A stretch of DNA of 64,000 nt from Garcia nutans (Eukaryota > Streptophyta > Magnoliopsida > Malpighiales > Euphorbiaceae). The translations under genes and the position numbers were made by a program. Shown piece by piece: positions 11,111-22,648 of the stretch. The DNA lies in NCBI GenBank assembly GCA_947685225.1, contig CANTUV010000062.1:11800501-11864500 (forward strand). The letters are read 5' to 3'. How positions within the stretch are numbered: position 1 is the first letter of the stretch; each line of letters begins with the position of its first letter. The notes below the pieces were generated by a model. It ran no database searches and was not told the DNA's origin. It saw nothing but the letters and a program-made list of their open reading frames with translations.

Positions 11111-12590
11111 TGATTGCATACTTTTTTATTGACCCTTGTTTTTCTATTAACTTTACCAAATCCGCAAAAAGGAAGGAAAGGAAATTTTTGTGATTTTAAA
11201 TATAGAAGCAAATTTGTATTTATAGAAACAGAAAGACTTGTACGGTCACTGAAATGTCCAAACTTGTGAAGAAGAAGAAGACAATCAACCTCGTGGAATG
11301 TGGTCGAAAGTGTAAATTTATTCATTCTTAATCTAAAGTTAAGGATTCGATTTTTAGCATTGGGTATAAAGTAGTTTTAAATCTCATGCCAAGTATCTAA
11401 TTTTTTAAGGTATTTGCAAACCAGCTAGAAAATTAGTCATTATGTCAATACTCTGATGTCAACTAAAAATAGAAGACAATCTAATCATTGAGATAGAGGC
11501 TTATAGCTTACAAAGTAGACAAAAGTAGTTAATGAAGACTCTGTATATAGCTTTTAATTACATACTCTACTCTTCATGCAAAAATAGGTTCATTTTTTAT
11601 TTTAATTAGCCTAAATTATAGTCTATTTATTATTTTAATAAATTAATTATCATATAAATTTTTTATAATACTCTTATTTAATATTACTTATTAAATATAC
11701 TTTATATTAAAATAGAGATATAATAATAAACACATATATAAATTTATATGTTCAATAAAAATAATTAATATTTTCTAATGAAATAAAAAGTAAATTTATT
11801 TTTATGAGACAAAGAGAATAATTTTTAATACAAATTGTTTATTTATTTTTCTAAATAAAAAAATATTTATTTAAATTTATATACTATTTATAGAAGTAGA
11901 ATTATAATATATTTATTATTTTAATAAGTTAATTAACGTGATAAATTTTTATTCATATTTAATATTATTTTTATATTATTCATTTTAAATTTTACATTTT
12001 AAAAAATTTTGTCTTTGAAATATTAAGAATATGAATTTTAATTCTACAAATTTAATTAGATGAAATTGAATAATTTAATTGAATATAATTAAATTAAATT
12101 TCACCAAAATAGATAAAATTTTTAAATGAGTTCCATAAAATATATTTTTTTTCTTTTTCTTTGATTTAATGGGCACTTCTATTTATACAAACTCTATGTG
12201 TAAAAAATGTACAGACCAAATATAAAATTATTCAAATATCCTTTTTAAATATCTTTAATTGTTAAAATTATTTTTCTAAAATTACTCAAATATCCTTTTT
12301 AAATATATTTAGTTGTTCAATATATATTCCCTTCCCAACAATTTTGAACAACGCACAAAGCATTGCATTTATATAGCTCCTTTCCCTATGTTAATTTTCT
12401 TCATTTTTTTTAATTATTATTATTATTTTTATTATTATCTCTAGAAAATTAGTCAGATATATACCATTGGCTAAAATATTAATAAATTATATATTCTAGT
12501 ATCTTTAATTAGATATTTTTAGACAAAAATACCCTCTAAATTTTAAAAGTTCGCTCATATTTTTAGAAACAGTTTTCTTCTTTTTCCATT
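11111..12590. other. Intergenic AT-rich DNA
   Basis: 11,111-11,283 is the 5' flank of kinase copy A and matches the flank of copy B. 11,284-11,470 is extra sequence in copy A. About 11,470-11,550 again matches copy B (to about 41,735). From 11,560 to 12,560 the sequence is almost pure AT with no gene signal. A TATA-like 'ttatatagctcc' near 12,368 could serve the gene starting at about 12,600, but this is only a motif match. Confidence 0.5.
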
Positions 12591-12599
12591 TACGACTTT

Positions 12600-12747
12600 C
12601 ATCTTCTCCTTTGTGTTCTCTGTCGAAGCAAGAAATCCTCGCCAATCGCCGTCAATTATTTATGACCGTCTATTCTCTCTACTGCTATCTTTTCCATTCT
12701 TCTCTCGTAGTCGTTATTTCTTCACTGTTCATCACAATTATATGAAG
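12600..12747 (+). other. Possible 5' non-coding exon of the Ulp1-like gene
   Basis: A pyrimidine-rich, higher-complexity stretch ending ATATGAAG directly before GTATTTG, a donor-like site. An acceptor-like TTTGTAG at 15,785 or CTGCAG at 15,797 lies just upstream of the ATG at 15,805. If these are joined, the whole first minisatellite array lies in a 5'-UTR intron. This is inference; a transcript would decide it. Confidence 0.35.
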
Positions 12748-12753
12748 GTATTT

Positions 12754-12756
<3 letters not shown>

Positions 12757-12802
<46 letters not shown>
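12757..12802. repeat. (CT)n microsatellite
   Basis: An almost uninterrupted CT run just inside the presumptive first intron. It produces a meaningless Leu-Ser reading frame on the plus strand. Confidence 0.9.
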
Positions 12803-12904
12803 TGTAAATCAATGTGCTTAATTTGACCATGAGAATGCATATGTGTTTATATAAATCTCTCTTTTAGAATTTTTGTTTGATTTTCGATGAAATTCATAAT
12901 TTTA

Positions 12905-15655
12905 CTGGTATGAGATGATATGAGCTTGTTATGACCATATTTTTACAGATATGGCTTGGTATGAGCATATTTTTACTGGTATAAGTTGGTATGAGCATAT
13001 TTTTACTGATATGACCATATTTTACTGGTATGAGTTGGTATGAGCTTGGTATGATCATATTTTTACTAGTATGAGTTTGTATGAGCTTGTTTTGAACATA
13101 CTTTTATTGATATGAGATGGTATGAGCTTGGCATGAGCATATTTTTACTCGTATGGCTCGGTATGAGCTTGGTATGAGCATATTTTTATAGGTATGAACA
13201 TATTTTTACTGGTATGAGTTGGTATGAACGTGGTATGAGTATATTTTTACTGGTATGACTTAGTATGAGATTGGTATGAGTATATTATTAGTGGTATGAC
13301 TTGGTATGAGCATATTTTTACTGGTATGAGTTGGTATGAGTATATTTTTACTGGTATGAGTTGGTATAAGCTTGGTATGAGCATATTTTTACTGGTATGA
13401 CTTGTTATGAGTATATTTTTACTTGTATGAGTTGATATGAGATTGGTATGAGTATATTTTTACTGGTATGACTTGGTATGAGATTGATATAAGTATATTT
13501 TTATTGGTATGAGCTTGGTATGAGCATATTTTTACCGGTATGAGTTGTTATGAGCTTGGTATGAGCATATTTTTACTGTTATGAGTTGGTATGAGCTTAG
13601 TATGAGAATATTTTTACAGGTATGACTTAGTATGAGCTTGGTATGAGCATATTTTTCCTAGTATGGCTTGACATGAGTTGGTATGAGTATATTTCTACTG
13701 GTATGACTTGGTATGAGCTTGGTACCATATTTTTACTGGTATGACTTCGTATTAGCTTTGTATGAGCATATTTTTACTTGTATGAGTTAGTAGGAACTTG
13801 GTATGAGTATATTTTTACTGGAATGATTTGGTATGAGCTTGGTATGAGCATATTTTTACTGGTATGAGCTTAGTATGAGCATATTTTTACTTATATAACT
13901 TGGTATGAGCTTGGTATGAGTATATTTTTACTGGTATGAGTTGATACGAGATTGGTATGAGTATATTTTTACGGGTATGACTTGGTAGGAGATTGGTTTG
14001 AATATATTTTTACTAGTATGAGTTGGTATGAGCTTGATATGTATATATTTTTACTAGTATGAGTTGGTATGAGCTTGATATAAGAATATTTTTACTGGTA
14101 TGAGCTTGGTATGAGCATATTTTTACAAGTATGACTTGGTATGAGCATATTTTCACTGGTATGAGTTGGTATGAGCTTGGTACGAGTATATTTTTACTGG
14201 TATGACTTGGTATGAGCTTGATATAAGTATATTTTTACTGGTATGACTTGATATGAGGTTGGTATGACATATTTTTACTAGTATAAGTTGGTATGAGCTT
14301 GGTATTAACATATTTTTACTGGTATAATTTGGTACAAGCATATTTTTACTAGTATGACTTTATATGAATTTGGTATGAGCATTTTTTTACTGGTATGACT
14401 TGGTATGAGCATATTTGTAATGGTATAACTTGGTATGAGCTTGGTATGAGTATATTTTTACTAGTATGAGTTGGTATGAGCTTGGTATAAGCATGTTTTT
14501 ACTGGTACAATTTGGTATGAGCTTGGTATGAGCATATTTTTATTGGTATGACTTGGTATGAGCTTGGTATGAGTATATTTTTAATGATATGAGCTTGGTA
14601 TGAGCATATTTTTACTGGTATGACTTGGTATGAACTTGGTATGAGCATATTTTTACTGGGATGACTTAGTATGTACTTGGTATGAGCATATTTTTACTGA
14701 TATAAGTTGGTATGAGCTTGGTATGAGTATATTTTTACTAGTATGAGCTTGGTATGAGAATATTTTTACTGGTATGACTTGGTATGGGCATATTTTTACT
14801 TGTATGTTTTTGTATGAGCTTGGTATGAGTATATTTTTACTAGTATGACTTGGTATGAGCATAGTTTTACTAGTATGATTTGGTATGAGTTTGGTAGGAG
14901 CATATTTTTACTGGTATGAGTTGGTATGAGTATATTTTTACTGTTTTGACTTGGTATGAGCATATTTTTACTAGTATGACTTGGTATGAGCTTGGTATGA
15001 GTATATTTTTAATGGTATAACGTGATATGAGTTTGGTATGAGTATATTTTTACTGGTATGAGTTGGTATAAGCATATTTTTACTGGTACAATTTGGTATG
15101 AGCTTGGTATGAGCATATTTTCATTGGTATAACTTAGTATGAGCTTGGTATGAGTATAATTTTACTGGTATTACTTGGTATGAGCATATTTTTACTGATA
15201 TAACTTAGTATGAGCTTGGTATGAGTATATTTTTACTGGTATGACTTAGTATGTGCTTGGTATGAGCTTATTTTTACTGGTATGACTTGGTATGAGCTTG
15301 GTATGAGTATATTTTTCTTGGTATGACTTGGTATGAGAATATTTTTACTGGTATGACTTGGTATGCGCATATTTTTACTGGTATGATTTTGTATGAGCTT
15401 GGTATGATCATATTTTTACTGGTATGACTTGGTATGAGCATAGTTTTACTGATATGAGTTTGGTATAAGTATATTTTTATTGGTATGAGTTGTTTTAAGC
15501 TTGGTATGAGTATATTTTTACTGTTTTGACTTGGTATGTGTTTGGTATGAGTATATGTTTAATGGTATGACTCAGTATGAGCTTGTTATGACAATATTTT
15601 TTCTGGTCTGAGTTGGTATGAGCTTGTTTTTACAGGTATGACGTGGTATGAGTAT
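12905..15655 (+). repeat. Minisatellite array 1 (about 2.75 kb), 31/42-bp units
   Basis: The array is built from an 11-bp word, TTGGTATGAGC (variants TTGGTATGACT, TTGGTATGAGT), plus a spacer 'ATATTTTTACTGGTATGA'. With one 11-bp word the unit is about 31 bp; with two it is about 42 bp. Units are degenerate and not in a regular higher-order pattern. It lies between a donor-like site (12,748) and acceptor-like sites (15,785/15,797), so it may be an intron. Long reading frames on its minus strand (repeated SYQVIPVKI-like peptides) are repeat artefacts. Confidence 0.93.
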
Positions 15656-15804
15656 AATATATGTATAAAATGAGTTGAAATGTGTATGATATGAGTTTAT
15701 ATGAGTATGATATGAGTTGAAATTAGTTTGTATTATTCAGATGAGTTTGAATTTATTATGAACTGTTTTGATTTTCTCTTTGTAGTCATAAACTGCAGGA
15801 AAAA

Positions 15805-16068
15805 ATGGCAACAGGTTCTCGTACTAGCACATCTTCTCAAAGTGAGAAATCTCTCTTATATGGGGACAGGCCAACCACACTCCATTGAAGTCTAGGAGTA
15901 ATGTCGTCAACTTCTCCTAAGGGCTGGAGGATAAAAAGAAGATTGCCTTGTCAACTAGGTGTAGCTTGTAAGGCAAAGAAGCCAAGAATCGGGGTGTTCT
16001 TTAGTGATGACATTCCCACTGATAAGAAGAAAGTGGGAGGAGAACATACTAATGAAGAACGCATCGGT
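15805..16068 (+). pseudogene. Ulp1/DUF1985 gene relic, first coding exon
   Basis: The ATG at 15,805 follows 'CTGCAGGAAAAA' and reads MATGSRTSTSSQSEKSLLYG, a Ser/Thr-rich N-terminus. An in-frame TGA at 15,886 interrupts it. The frame then continues through a basic stretch ('GWRIKRRLPCQLGVACKAKK', about 15,925-15,985) and an acidic/Lys-rich part to GGT|GTAAGT, a strong donor at 16,069. Such basic, low-complexity N-termini precede the DUF1985 domain in transposon-associated Ulp1 genes. Without that context it would be unrecognisable. Confidence 0.5.
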
Positions 16069-16162
16069 GTAAGTAATTATAAAAAAATTATTTGAAATTG
16101 TAACTATATTTGAAAGTGCAACTTGTCAATGATTGAGTAACTAATCAACAAAATATGTGCTA

Positions 16163-17014
16163 GGATGCTGATTATGTCATCCCTCTAAGTGATTGGAGGT
16201 ACCACTAGAATAACAGGATAGGCCGTGGATTGCAAATAATTCAGCTGATAAAGAACGTAATTGGTTCTAACAAAGAAAAGCTTAGTATGATTTACAATGT
16301 ATGACACATTGTGATTTATACTGCCAGTGTGTTCAATATGAGTTTATTTATTGATAACACTAGTTTATTATTTTTTGTGTAGATGGCTGCCTTTAACCGA
16401 TACAATGTCAGATACCTTTTTGGGCTTGATGATGAAAATTTTGATCATTAGTCTAGGCTCTTTCACTAGCTTTTCATACACCAAGTTCTAAATGAAAATA
16501 AAAATGAGCTTTCATTTAAGATTGGAAAGTCAGTCCTAATACTTTAAATTGTTGAGTATTGTTTAGTAATGAGGTTGAAATATTGTGGCCTGAAAGACAT
16601 GGTTGGGAGATGAAATTCTTAGTTCAACGCTATAGTGAATGGACATGGGAGAGATTATTTCATGAATTTAAAAAATGCAACGATGCTGAGTTACAAATCA
16701 AATTAAAAGTAGCTTGCTTGATTGATATGTTAGTTATGGGAAAGGATAAGATTACAAAGGGGGATCTCAAAATTTTAGCTCTTGTAGATGATGTTGAGGC
16801 ATTCAACAACATCGCATGGGAGTTTGTGAGATGGAAATTTCTTTGTTCAAAGTTGAAAGAATCCCTAGAAAAATTAAAGAACAAAGTGGTCGGTGGCTAT
16901 TCTGTCATTAATTTTTTTGATGCCTTGACCATATTTGGAATGGAGGTTATTCCTAATTTACAAAAGCTAGGGGTAGAGAGGTGCGAAATTGGGTTTCTAC
17001 AATTGATGAACTAG
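16163..17014 (+). pseudogene. DUF1985-like domain, frameshifted
   Basis: After an acceptor-like GTGCTAG (ends about 16,163) come decayed pieces: 'DADYVIPLSDWR', then past another acceptor (TTTTTGTGTAG, 16,382) 'FNRYNVRYLFGLDDENFDH', then 'ELSFKIGKSVL' and 'VEYCLV' (about 16,505-16,570). A frame change near 16,560-16,600 leads to the best-preserved part (to 17,014): 'WTWERLFHEFKKCNDAEL', 'ACLIDMLVMGKDK', 'LVDDVEAFNNIAWEFVRW', 'FFDALTIFGMEVIPNL'. The order (K/R-G-x-F-x-V-x-x-F-x-L-V-x-G, then LVDDxxxFNxxxW, then AIPxL) is that of DUF1985, usually found N-terminal to a C48 (Ulp1) protease in plant Mutator-like and related elements. Several stops make it a pseudogene. Confidence 0.65.
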
Positions 17015-17368
17015 AAAATCTCTTTTAAATATCCATATCCACACATTTGTTCAAAGTTATCATAGCAGGTATTTAACTTGATACGAGTTTGATATTTTTG
17101 AGTTTTACCAATACCAATGCTATTATTCATTTATACATATTGAATAAATAATATAATGTATAGGAGTTGACTGCTGTGGAATTAAAAATAATAAATGTTG
17201 AGGCCAAGTCTCCTAATCTATAAGGAATTTGCCGAAAGGATACCCAAAGACACTCGGAAAAAAAAATTACTGACTCTCAGGTATTACTTTCATTTCTTTT
17301 CATTTATTGTATCATAATGCTTTATAATATTATAGGATTTTTATTTTGATTAGTATATCATTTTTCAG

Positions 17369-17836
17369 AAAACTAGATTTGATAGCAAACCAGTCAGTGT
17401 TATTGAAGGAAAAATGTTCAAAATATTTGAACGCATGAGCAAAAGAAAGGAAGATCCGAATGTCATGCAGCAAAGAAAAATACAGGTGGATGTAGATATG
17501 GAGAAGAATAAAATAAAGTTGTGCATATCACAACTCGAGCATAGATGCAGTGCGTTAGAAAGTGAAAATGCACTATACATTCAATGGAATAAAGAGTTGA
17601 ATGCTACCATATCCAGCTTGACCGACAGAATCACTGACTTGGAATCAAATGAATATAAAAGGGCATCAAAGAAAAGAAAAACCAAAGAAAATGAGCAGCT
17701 GCAGCTCAAAAGAAAAAGGAGGGAAAGGATGAGAGGAAAAATATTCATAAAGAAAATGAAAGTGAAGATGAAGAAAAGTAAGAGGCTCTGGAAGAAAAAG
17801 CAAATGAAAACGAAGCACTGGGATTGGATGATATAA
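17369..17836 (+). pseudogene. Coiled-coil and Lys-rich linker exon of the Ulp1-like gene
   Basis: After an acceptor-like TTTTTCAG the frame runs from about 17,370 and is open to 17,836. 'ISQLEHRCSALESENALYIQ' continuing to 'NATISSLTDRITDLES' gives heptad-like spacing of I/L, so a short coiled coil is likely. It is followed by about 50 residues that are more than half Lys/Arg/Glu. No catalytic motif. By position it is the spacer between DUF1985 and the protease domain. 17,163-17,278 just upstream may be another short exon ('ELTAVELKIINVEAK'). Confidence 0.45.
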
Positions 17837-17939
17837 TTTTTACACCTCTTACTGAGTATGACGATTATACTAAATCACTGTTATTTATTGTAAAATTTTA
17901 TAAATGCACTTATATCCAATCACTTAAAATATGATAACT

Positions 17940-18470
17940 TGTAGAAAAAGATATATCAATGGTGGCTGAGGACATGCTGTAGCTCAGCCTATCAGTGGTT
18001 GAAGTGACGGAGACCACATATGATGAACAAGGGAAGAAACATTTACCTATGTCGAACTCAAAATAGATTGGTGATGAGTGGACTCCTGAAGGAAGAGGTG
18101 GACATAGAAAAAGGAGCAAACGTCTTCAAGTTCTTTACCGAAAGATGGCAGATGAAGTTACGTATGCACCTATTCTGCCCTTAGATCCTTTCTCCCCCCC
18201 CCCCCCCTCATCTGTTGATCAGTGCTGAAGTTTTGATAATTGGTGGCATATGTATTTTGGTAACTTTAAGTAGTAAACTGCACTTAAATTACATATTTTA
18301 GTTTCCACATTAATTATATTTAGATATAAATAAATTCTTCTTCCTATAACGTTAATATTAGTGATTTAATTTATAACAGTGATCCAAAAGTAGAATAACT
18401 ATTGCCGGAGGGTGAGATCTATGATTTCATAATGCACTCCATGAACTACAAGGACTTTTGGTATCGATTA
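17940..18470 (+). pseudogene. Decayed linker exons of the Ulp1-like gene
   Basis: 17,940-18,165 has coding-like composition, with in-frame stops, ending near AAGTTAC|GTATGC. 18,380-18,475 reads 'LPEGEIYDFIMHSMNYKDFW', the segment that precedes the protease fold in related genes. A C homopolymer lies at about 18,195-18,208 between them. Intron limits are guesses. Array 2 starts right after. Confidence 0.4.
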
Positions 18471-18540
18471 CGAGTAAAAAATATTTGGCTATCAAACAAT
18501 GTCAGATTTTCAATATAAATGCATATTGAAGTTAATATGA

Positions 18541-20935
18541 GTTTGAACTATGTTGGTATGAGTTTTGGTATGAGTATATTTTTTATGGTATGAGTTGATA
18601 TGAGCATATTTTTACTGGTATGAGTTGGTATCAATATATTTTTACTGGTATGACTTAGTATGATCCTAGTATGAGTATATTTTTACTAGTATGACTTGGT
18701 ATGAGATTGGTATGAGTATATTTTTACTGGTATAACTTGGTATGAGCTTGGTATGAGCATATTTTTACTAGTATGAGTTTTTATTAGATTGGTATGAGTA
18801 TATTTTTACTGGTATGACTTAGTACAAGATTGGTATGAGCATATATTTACTAGTATAATTTGGTATGAGCATATTTTTACTAGAAAGAGCTTGGTATGAG
18901 CATATTTTTACTGGTATGAGTTTAGTATAAGGATATTTTTATTGATATGACTTGGTATGAGCCTGGTATGAGTATATTTTTACTGGTATGACTTGGTATG
19001 AGCATATTTTTACTGGTATGAGTTGATATGAGATTAGTATGAGTTTGGTATGAGCATATTTTTACTAATATGAGTTGGTATGAGTTTGATATGAGTATAT
19101 TATTATTGGTATGATTTGGTACGAGCCTGGTATGAGCATATTTTTACTGGTATGACTAGGTATGAGCCCAGTATGAGTATATTTTTACTGGTATGACTTG
19201 GTATGAGATTGGTATGAGCATATTTTTATTGATATAACTTGGTATGAGATTGGTATGAGCATATTTTTACTGGTATGAGCTTGGTATGAGCATATTTTTA
19301 TTGGTATGAGTTGACATAAGATTATTATGAGTATATTTTTACTGATATGACTTGTTATGAGGTTGGTATGAGTATATTTTTACTGATATGACTTGGTATG
19401 AGCATGGTATAAGCATATTTTTACTGGTATGAGCTTGATTTGAGCATATTTTTACTGGAATGAGCATATTTTTACTGATTTGTGCTTTATATGAGCATAT
19501 TTTTACTTATATGATTTGGTATGGGCCTGGTATGAGTATATTTTTACTGGTATAACTTGGTATGACCTTGATATGAGTATATTTTTATTGGCATGACTTG
19601 GTATGAGATTGATTTGAGTATATTTTTACTGGTATGACTTGGTATGAGATTGGTATGGGCATATTTTTACTAGTATGAGTTGGTATGAGCTTGGTATGAG
19701 CATATTTTTACTGTTATGAGCTTGGTACTAGCTGGGTATAAGCATATTTTTACTGGTATGACTAGGTATAAGCCTGGTATGAGTATGTTTTTATTGATAT
19801 GACTTGGTATGAGATTGGTATGAGTATATTTTTACTGGTATGACTTGATTTGAGATTGGTATGAGCATATTTTTACTAGTATGAGCATATTTTTACTGGT
19901 ATGCGTTGATATGAGATTATTATGAATATATTTTTACTGGTATGACTTGGTATGAGATTGGTATAAGCATATTTTTACTGATATGAGTTGGTATGAGCAT
20001 ATTTTTACTGGTATGAGTATATTTTTACTGGTATGAGCTTGATATAAGCATATTTTTACTGATATGACTTGGTATGGGCCTGGTATGAGTATATTTTTAC
20101 TAGTATGACTTGGTATGACCCTGGTATGAGCATATTTTTATTGGTATGACTTGATATGAGATTGGTATGAATATATTTTTACTGGTATGACTTAGTATGA
20201 GATTGGCATGAGCATATTTTTACTAATATGATTTGGTATGAGCTTGATATGAGCATATTTTTACTAGTATGAGCTTAGTATAAGCTTAGTATAATCATAT
20301 TTTTGCTGGTATGAGTTTGTATGAGCTTGGTATAAGGATATTTTTACTGGTATGACTTGGTATGAGCCTGATATGAGTATATTTTTACTAGTATGACTTG
20401 GTATGAGCATATTTTTACTGGTATGAGTTGATATGAGATTGTATGAGTATATTTTTACTAGTATGACTTGGTATGAGATTGGTATGAACATATTTTTACT
20501 GGTATGACTTGTTGTGACCATATTTTTACTGGTATGAGCTTGGTATGAGCATATTTTTACTAGTATGAGTTAGTATGAGCTTGTTATGAGTATATTTTTT
20601 TTATATGAGTTGATATGAGATTGGTATGAGTATATTTTTACTGGTATGAGTTGGTATGAGCATATTTTTACTGGTATAACTTGGTATGAGCTTCTTATGA
20701 GGATATTTTTACTGTATGACTTGGTATGAGCATATTTTTACTGGTATGACTTGGTATAAACTTAGTATGAGCATATTTTTACTGGTATGAACTTGATATA
20801 AACATATTTTTACCAGTATGAGTTGATATGAGCTTGGTATGATTATTTTTTTACTGGTATGAGTTGTTATGAGATTGGTATGAGTATATTTTTATTGGTA
20901 TGAGTTGATATGAGCTTGGTATGAGCATATTTTAA
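18541..20935 (+). repeat. Minisatellite array 2 (about 2.4 kb), same family and orientation as array 1
   Basis: The same 11-bp word and spacer as in 12,905-15,655, same strand, equally degenerate. It lies between the linker exons (to 18,475) and the protease exons (from about 21,000), so in gene terms it occupies an intron. Confidence 0.93.
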
Positions 20936-20999
20936 TGTGTTTTTATTAAATTGTAAGAAATTAATGTCATACTATATTATGTGCGCCAAAAATAGAAAT

Positions 21000-21645
21000 A
21001 TAATTCAAAGTTCTTTGACCAAAGAAAGACATTTGGATCTTGTTATGTCAATCAAATTTTTATGGCATGTCATGAAGAGTTCAAAATCGGTAATTGGAGG
21101 ACTCCAGTTATGTAGCTGATTTTCTTGAGGGCAAGCACAAATATTGTAAATATGTTAAAGATGTTGACATTATTTATCTACCGGTAAACCAAGCTGCATA
21201 CCATTGATTGTTTATAGAAATAAATATACCTGAGTGGTCAATAAAGATAAACTATTCGTTGTATACAAACGCCCCCAGAAGGATAGAGCAAAATGTGTTA
21301 ATCCAATTGCGGAGATGTTGCCCCATGCTTTGAATGAAGTTATTTTTTTCAACCATAGGCCCGAATTAGAGACTAAAAAAGGTTTGAAGCTGAAAATAAA
21401 TTATGAGAATAATAGTTGTCCGCACCAAGCTGGGTAAGCTAGTACAAATTGTCCATTCTTAGTCATTATGTAATGATTGTTATTTGTCTTTAAAGTTGCT
21501 AATATTAATATATTATAACATAGAAGATTGCGGAATGTTTGTTTTCAAATTTGTTGAATTTTTAATGACGAACGGCCTCAATATATGGGACTGCAACCAA
21601 CAAAACATGGAATTATTTAGATATAACATGATAGTTAATTTGTAG
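21000..21645 (+). pseudogene. Ulp1-like (C48) cysteine protease domain, broken
   Basis: SUMO-protease fold at the C-terminus of the DUF1985 gene. In order: 'YVADFLEGKHKYCKYVKDVD', 'IIYLPVNQAAYH' with the presumptive catalytic His at 21,202-21,204, followed directly by TGA (21,205-21,207) where the family has Trp; 'LFIEINIPEWSIKI'; then after a frame change 'VNPIAEMLPHALNEVIFFN', 'HRPEL' and 'CPHQAG' (to 21,433, before GTAAGC). A last exon from about 21,524 reads 'DCGMFVFKFVEFLMTNGLN', keeping the catalytic Cys at 21,529-21,531, and ends TAG at 21,645. The catalytic Asp after the His segment is not evident, and the last junction is off by one base. Plant transposon-borne proteases of this kind are thought to act on SUMO-like conjugates; this copy should be inactive. 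Confidence 0.7.
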
Positions 21646-21972
21646 GTGCATGTTACAAACAAGAATAACAATGTTTGTGATAGCAAATAACATTTTGAAA
21701 ATTTGTACGAATATTGTGAATATATTAGATTGTATATATAAAAATATTACTTTCATGTATATTCATCGTAAATAACAAAAAGCAATTATTTGATATTAGA
21801 TGTTATTACTCAATGTCGGATGATGCAATAAGTTGATGCATGATGCTTATTTTTTATATGATTTTTGTATGAGTTTTGGAAATCTGATGGTACAGAATGT
21901 GGCATGCTCAAATTTTGTTAAGTTTGTCATGAGTTGGTCTGAATTTGATATAAGTATTCTACAATATTGATG

Positions 21973-22648
21973 AAAATTTGCTCATAACAAGCTCATACCA
22001 AGTCATACCAATAAAAATATACTCATAATAAGTTCATATCAACTCATACCAGTAAATTTATACTCATACCAAGCTCATATCAACTCATACCAGTAAATAT
22101 ATACTCATATCAAGCTCTTATCAACTCATACCAGTAAATATATATTTATACCAAGCTCATATCAACTCATACCAGTAAAATTATACTCATATCAATCTCA
22201 TACCAAGTCATACTAGTAAAAATATGCTCATACCAAACTCATATCAACTCATTCCAAGTCATGCCATTAAAAATATGCTCATAAAAGCTTATATCAACTC
22301 ATACCAGTAAATATATACTCATACCAAACTCATATCAACTCATATCAGTAAATATATACTCATACCAAGCTCATATCAACTCATACTAGTAAATATATAC
22401 TCATACCAAGCTCATATCAACTTATACCAATAAAAATATACTCATATCAATCTCATACCAAGTCATACCAGTAAAAATATACTCATACCAAGCTCATATC
22501 AACTCATACCAAGTCATGCCATTAAAAATATGCTCATAACAAGCTCATATCAACTCATACCATTAAATATATATTCATACCAAGCTCATATTAACTCATA
22601 CCAGAAATATATACTCATACCAAGCTCATATCAACTCATACTAGTAAA
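21973..22648 (-). repeat. Minisatellite array 3 (about 0.67 kb), inverted relative to arrays 1 and 2
   Basis: Units such as 'CTCATACCAGTAAATATATA' followed by 'CTCATACCAAGCTCATATCAA' are the reverse complement of the array 1/2 unit (about 41-42 bp). They start some 330 bp after the Ulp1-like stop codon. Units here are more uniform than in arrays 1 and 2. The right edge joins a LINE reading frame at 22,648/22,649 with no linker. Confidence 0.92.

Noticed and set aside
12613..12807. 64-codon plus-strand frame ending in a Leu-Ser repeat
   Set aside because: Runs into a (CT)n microsatellite and crosses the presumptive donor at 12,748; more likely non-coding exon and intron.
14153..14862. Long minus-strand reading frames with repeated SYQVIPVKI-like peptides in array 1 (and 20,264-20,521 in array 2)
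   Set aside because: They follow the minisatellite period exactly, start anywhere and lack any non-repeat sequence; repeat artefacts.
12905..22648. Spaced repeats considered as a CRISPR-like array
   Set aside because: Spacers are themselves repeated, units are degenerate, no cas genes, and the genome is a plant nucleus.
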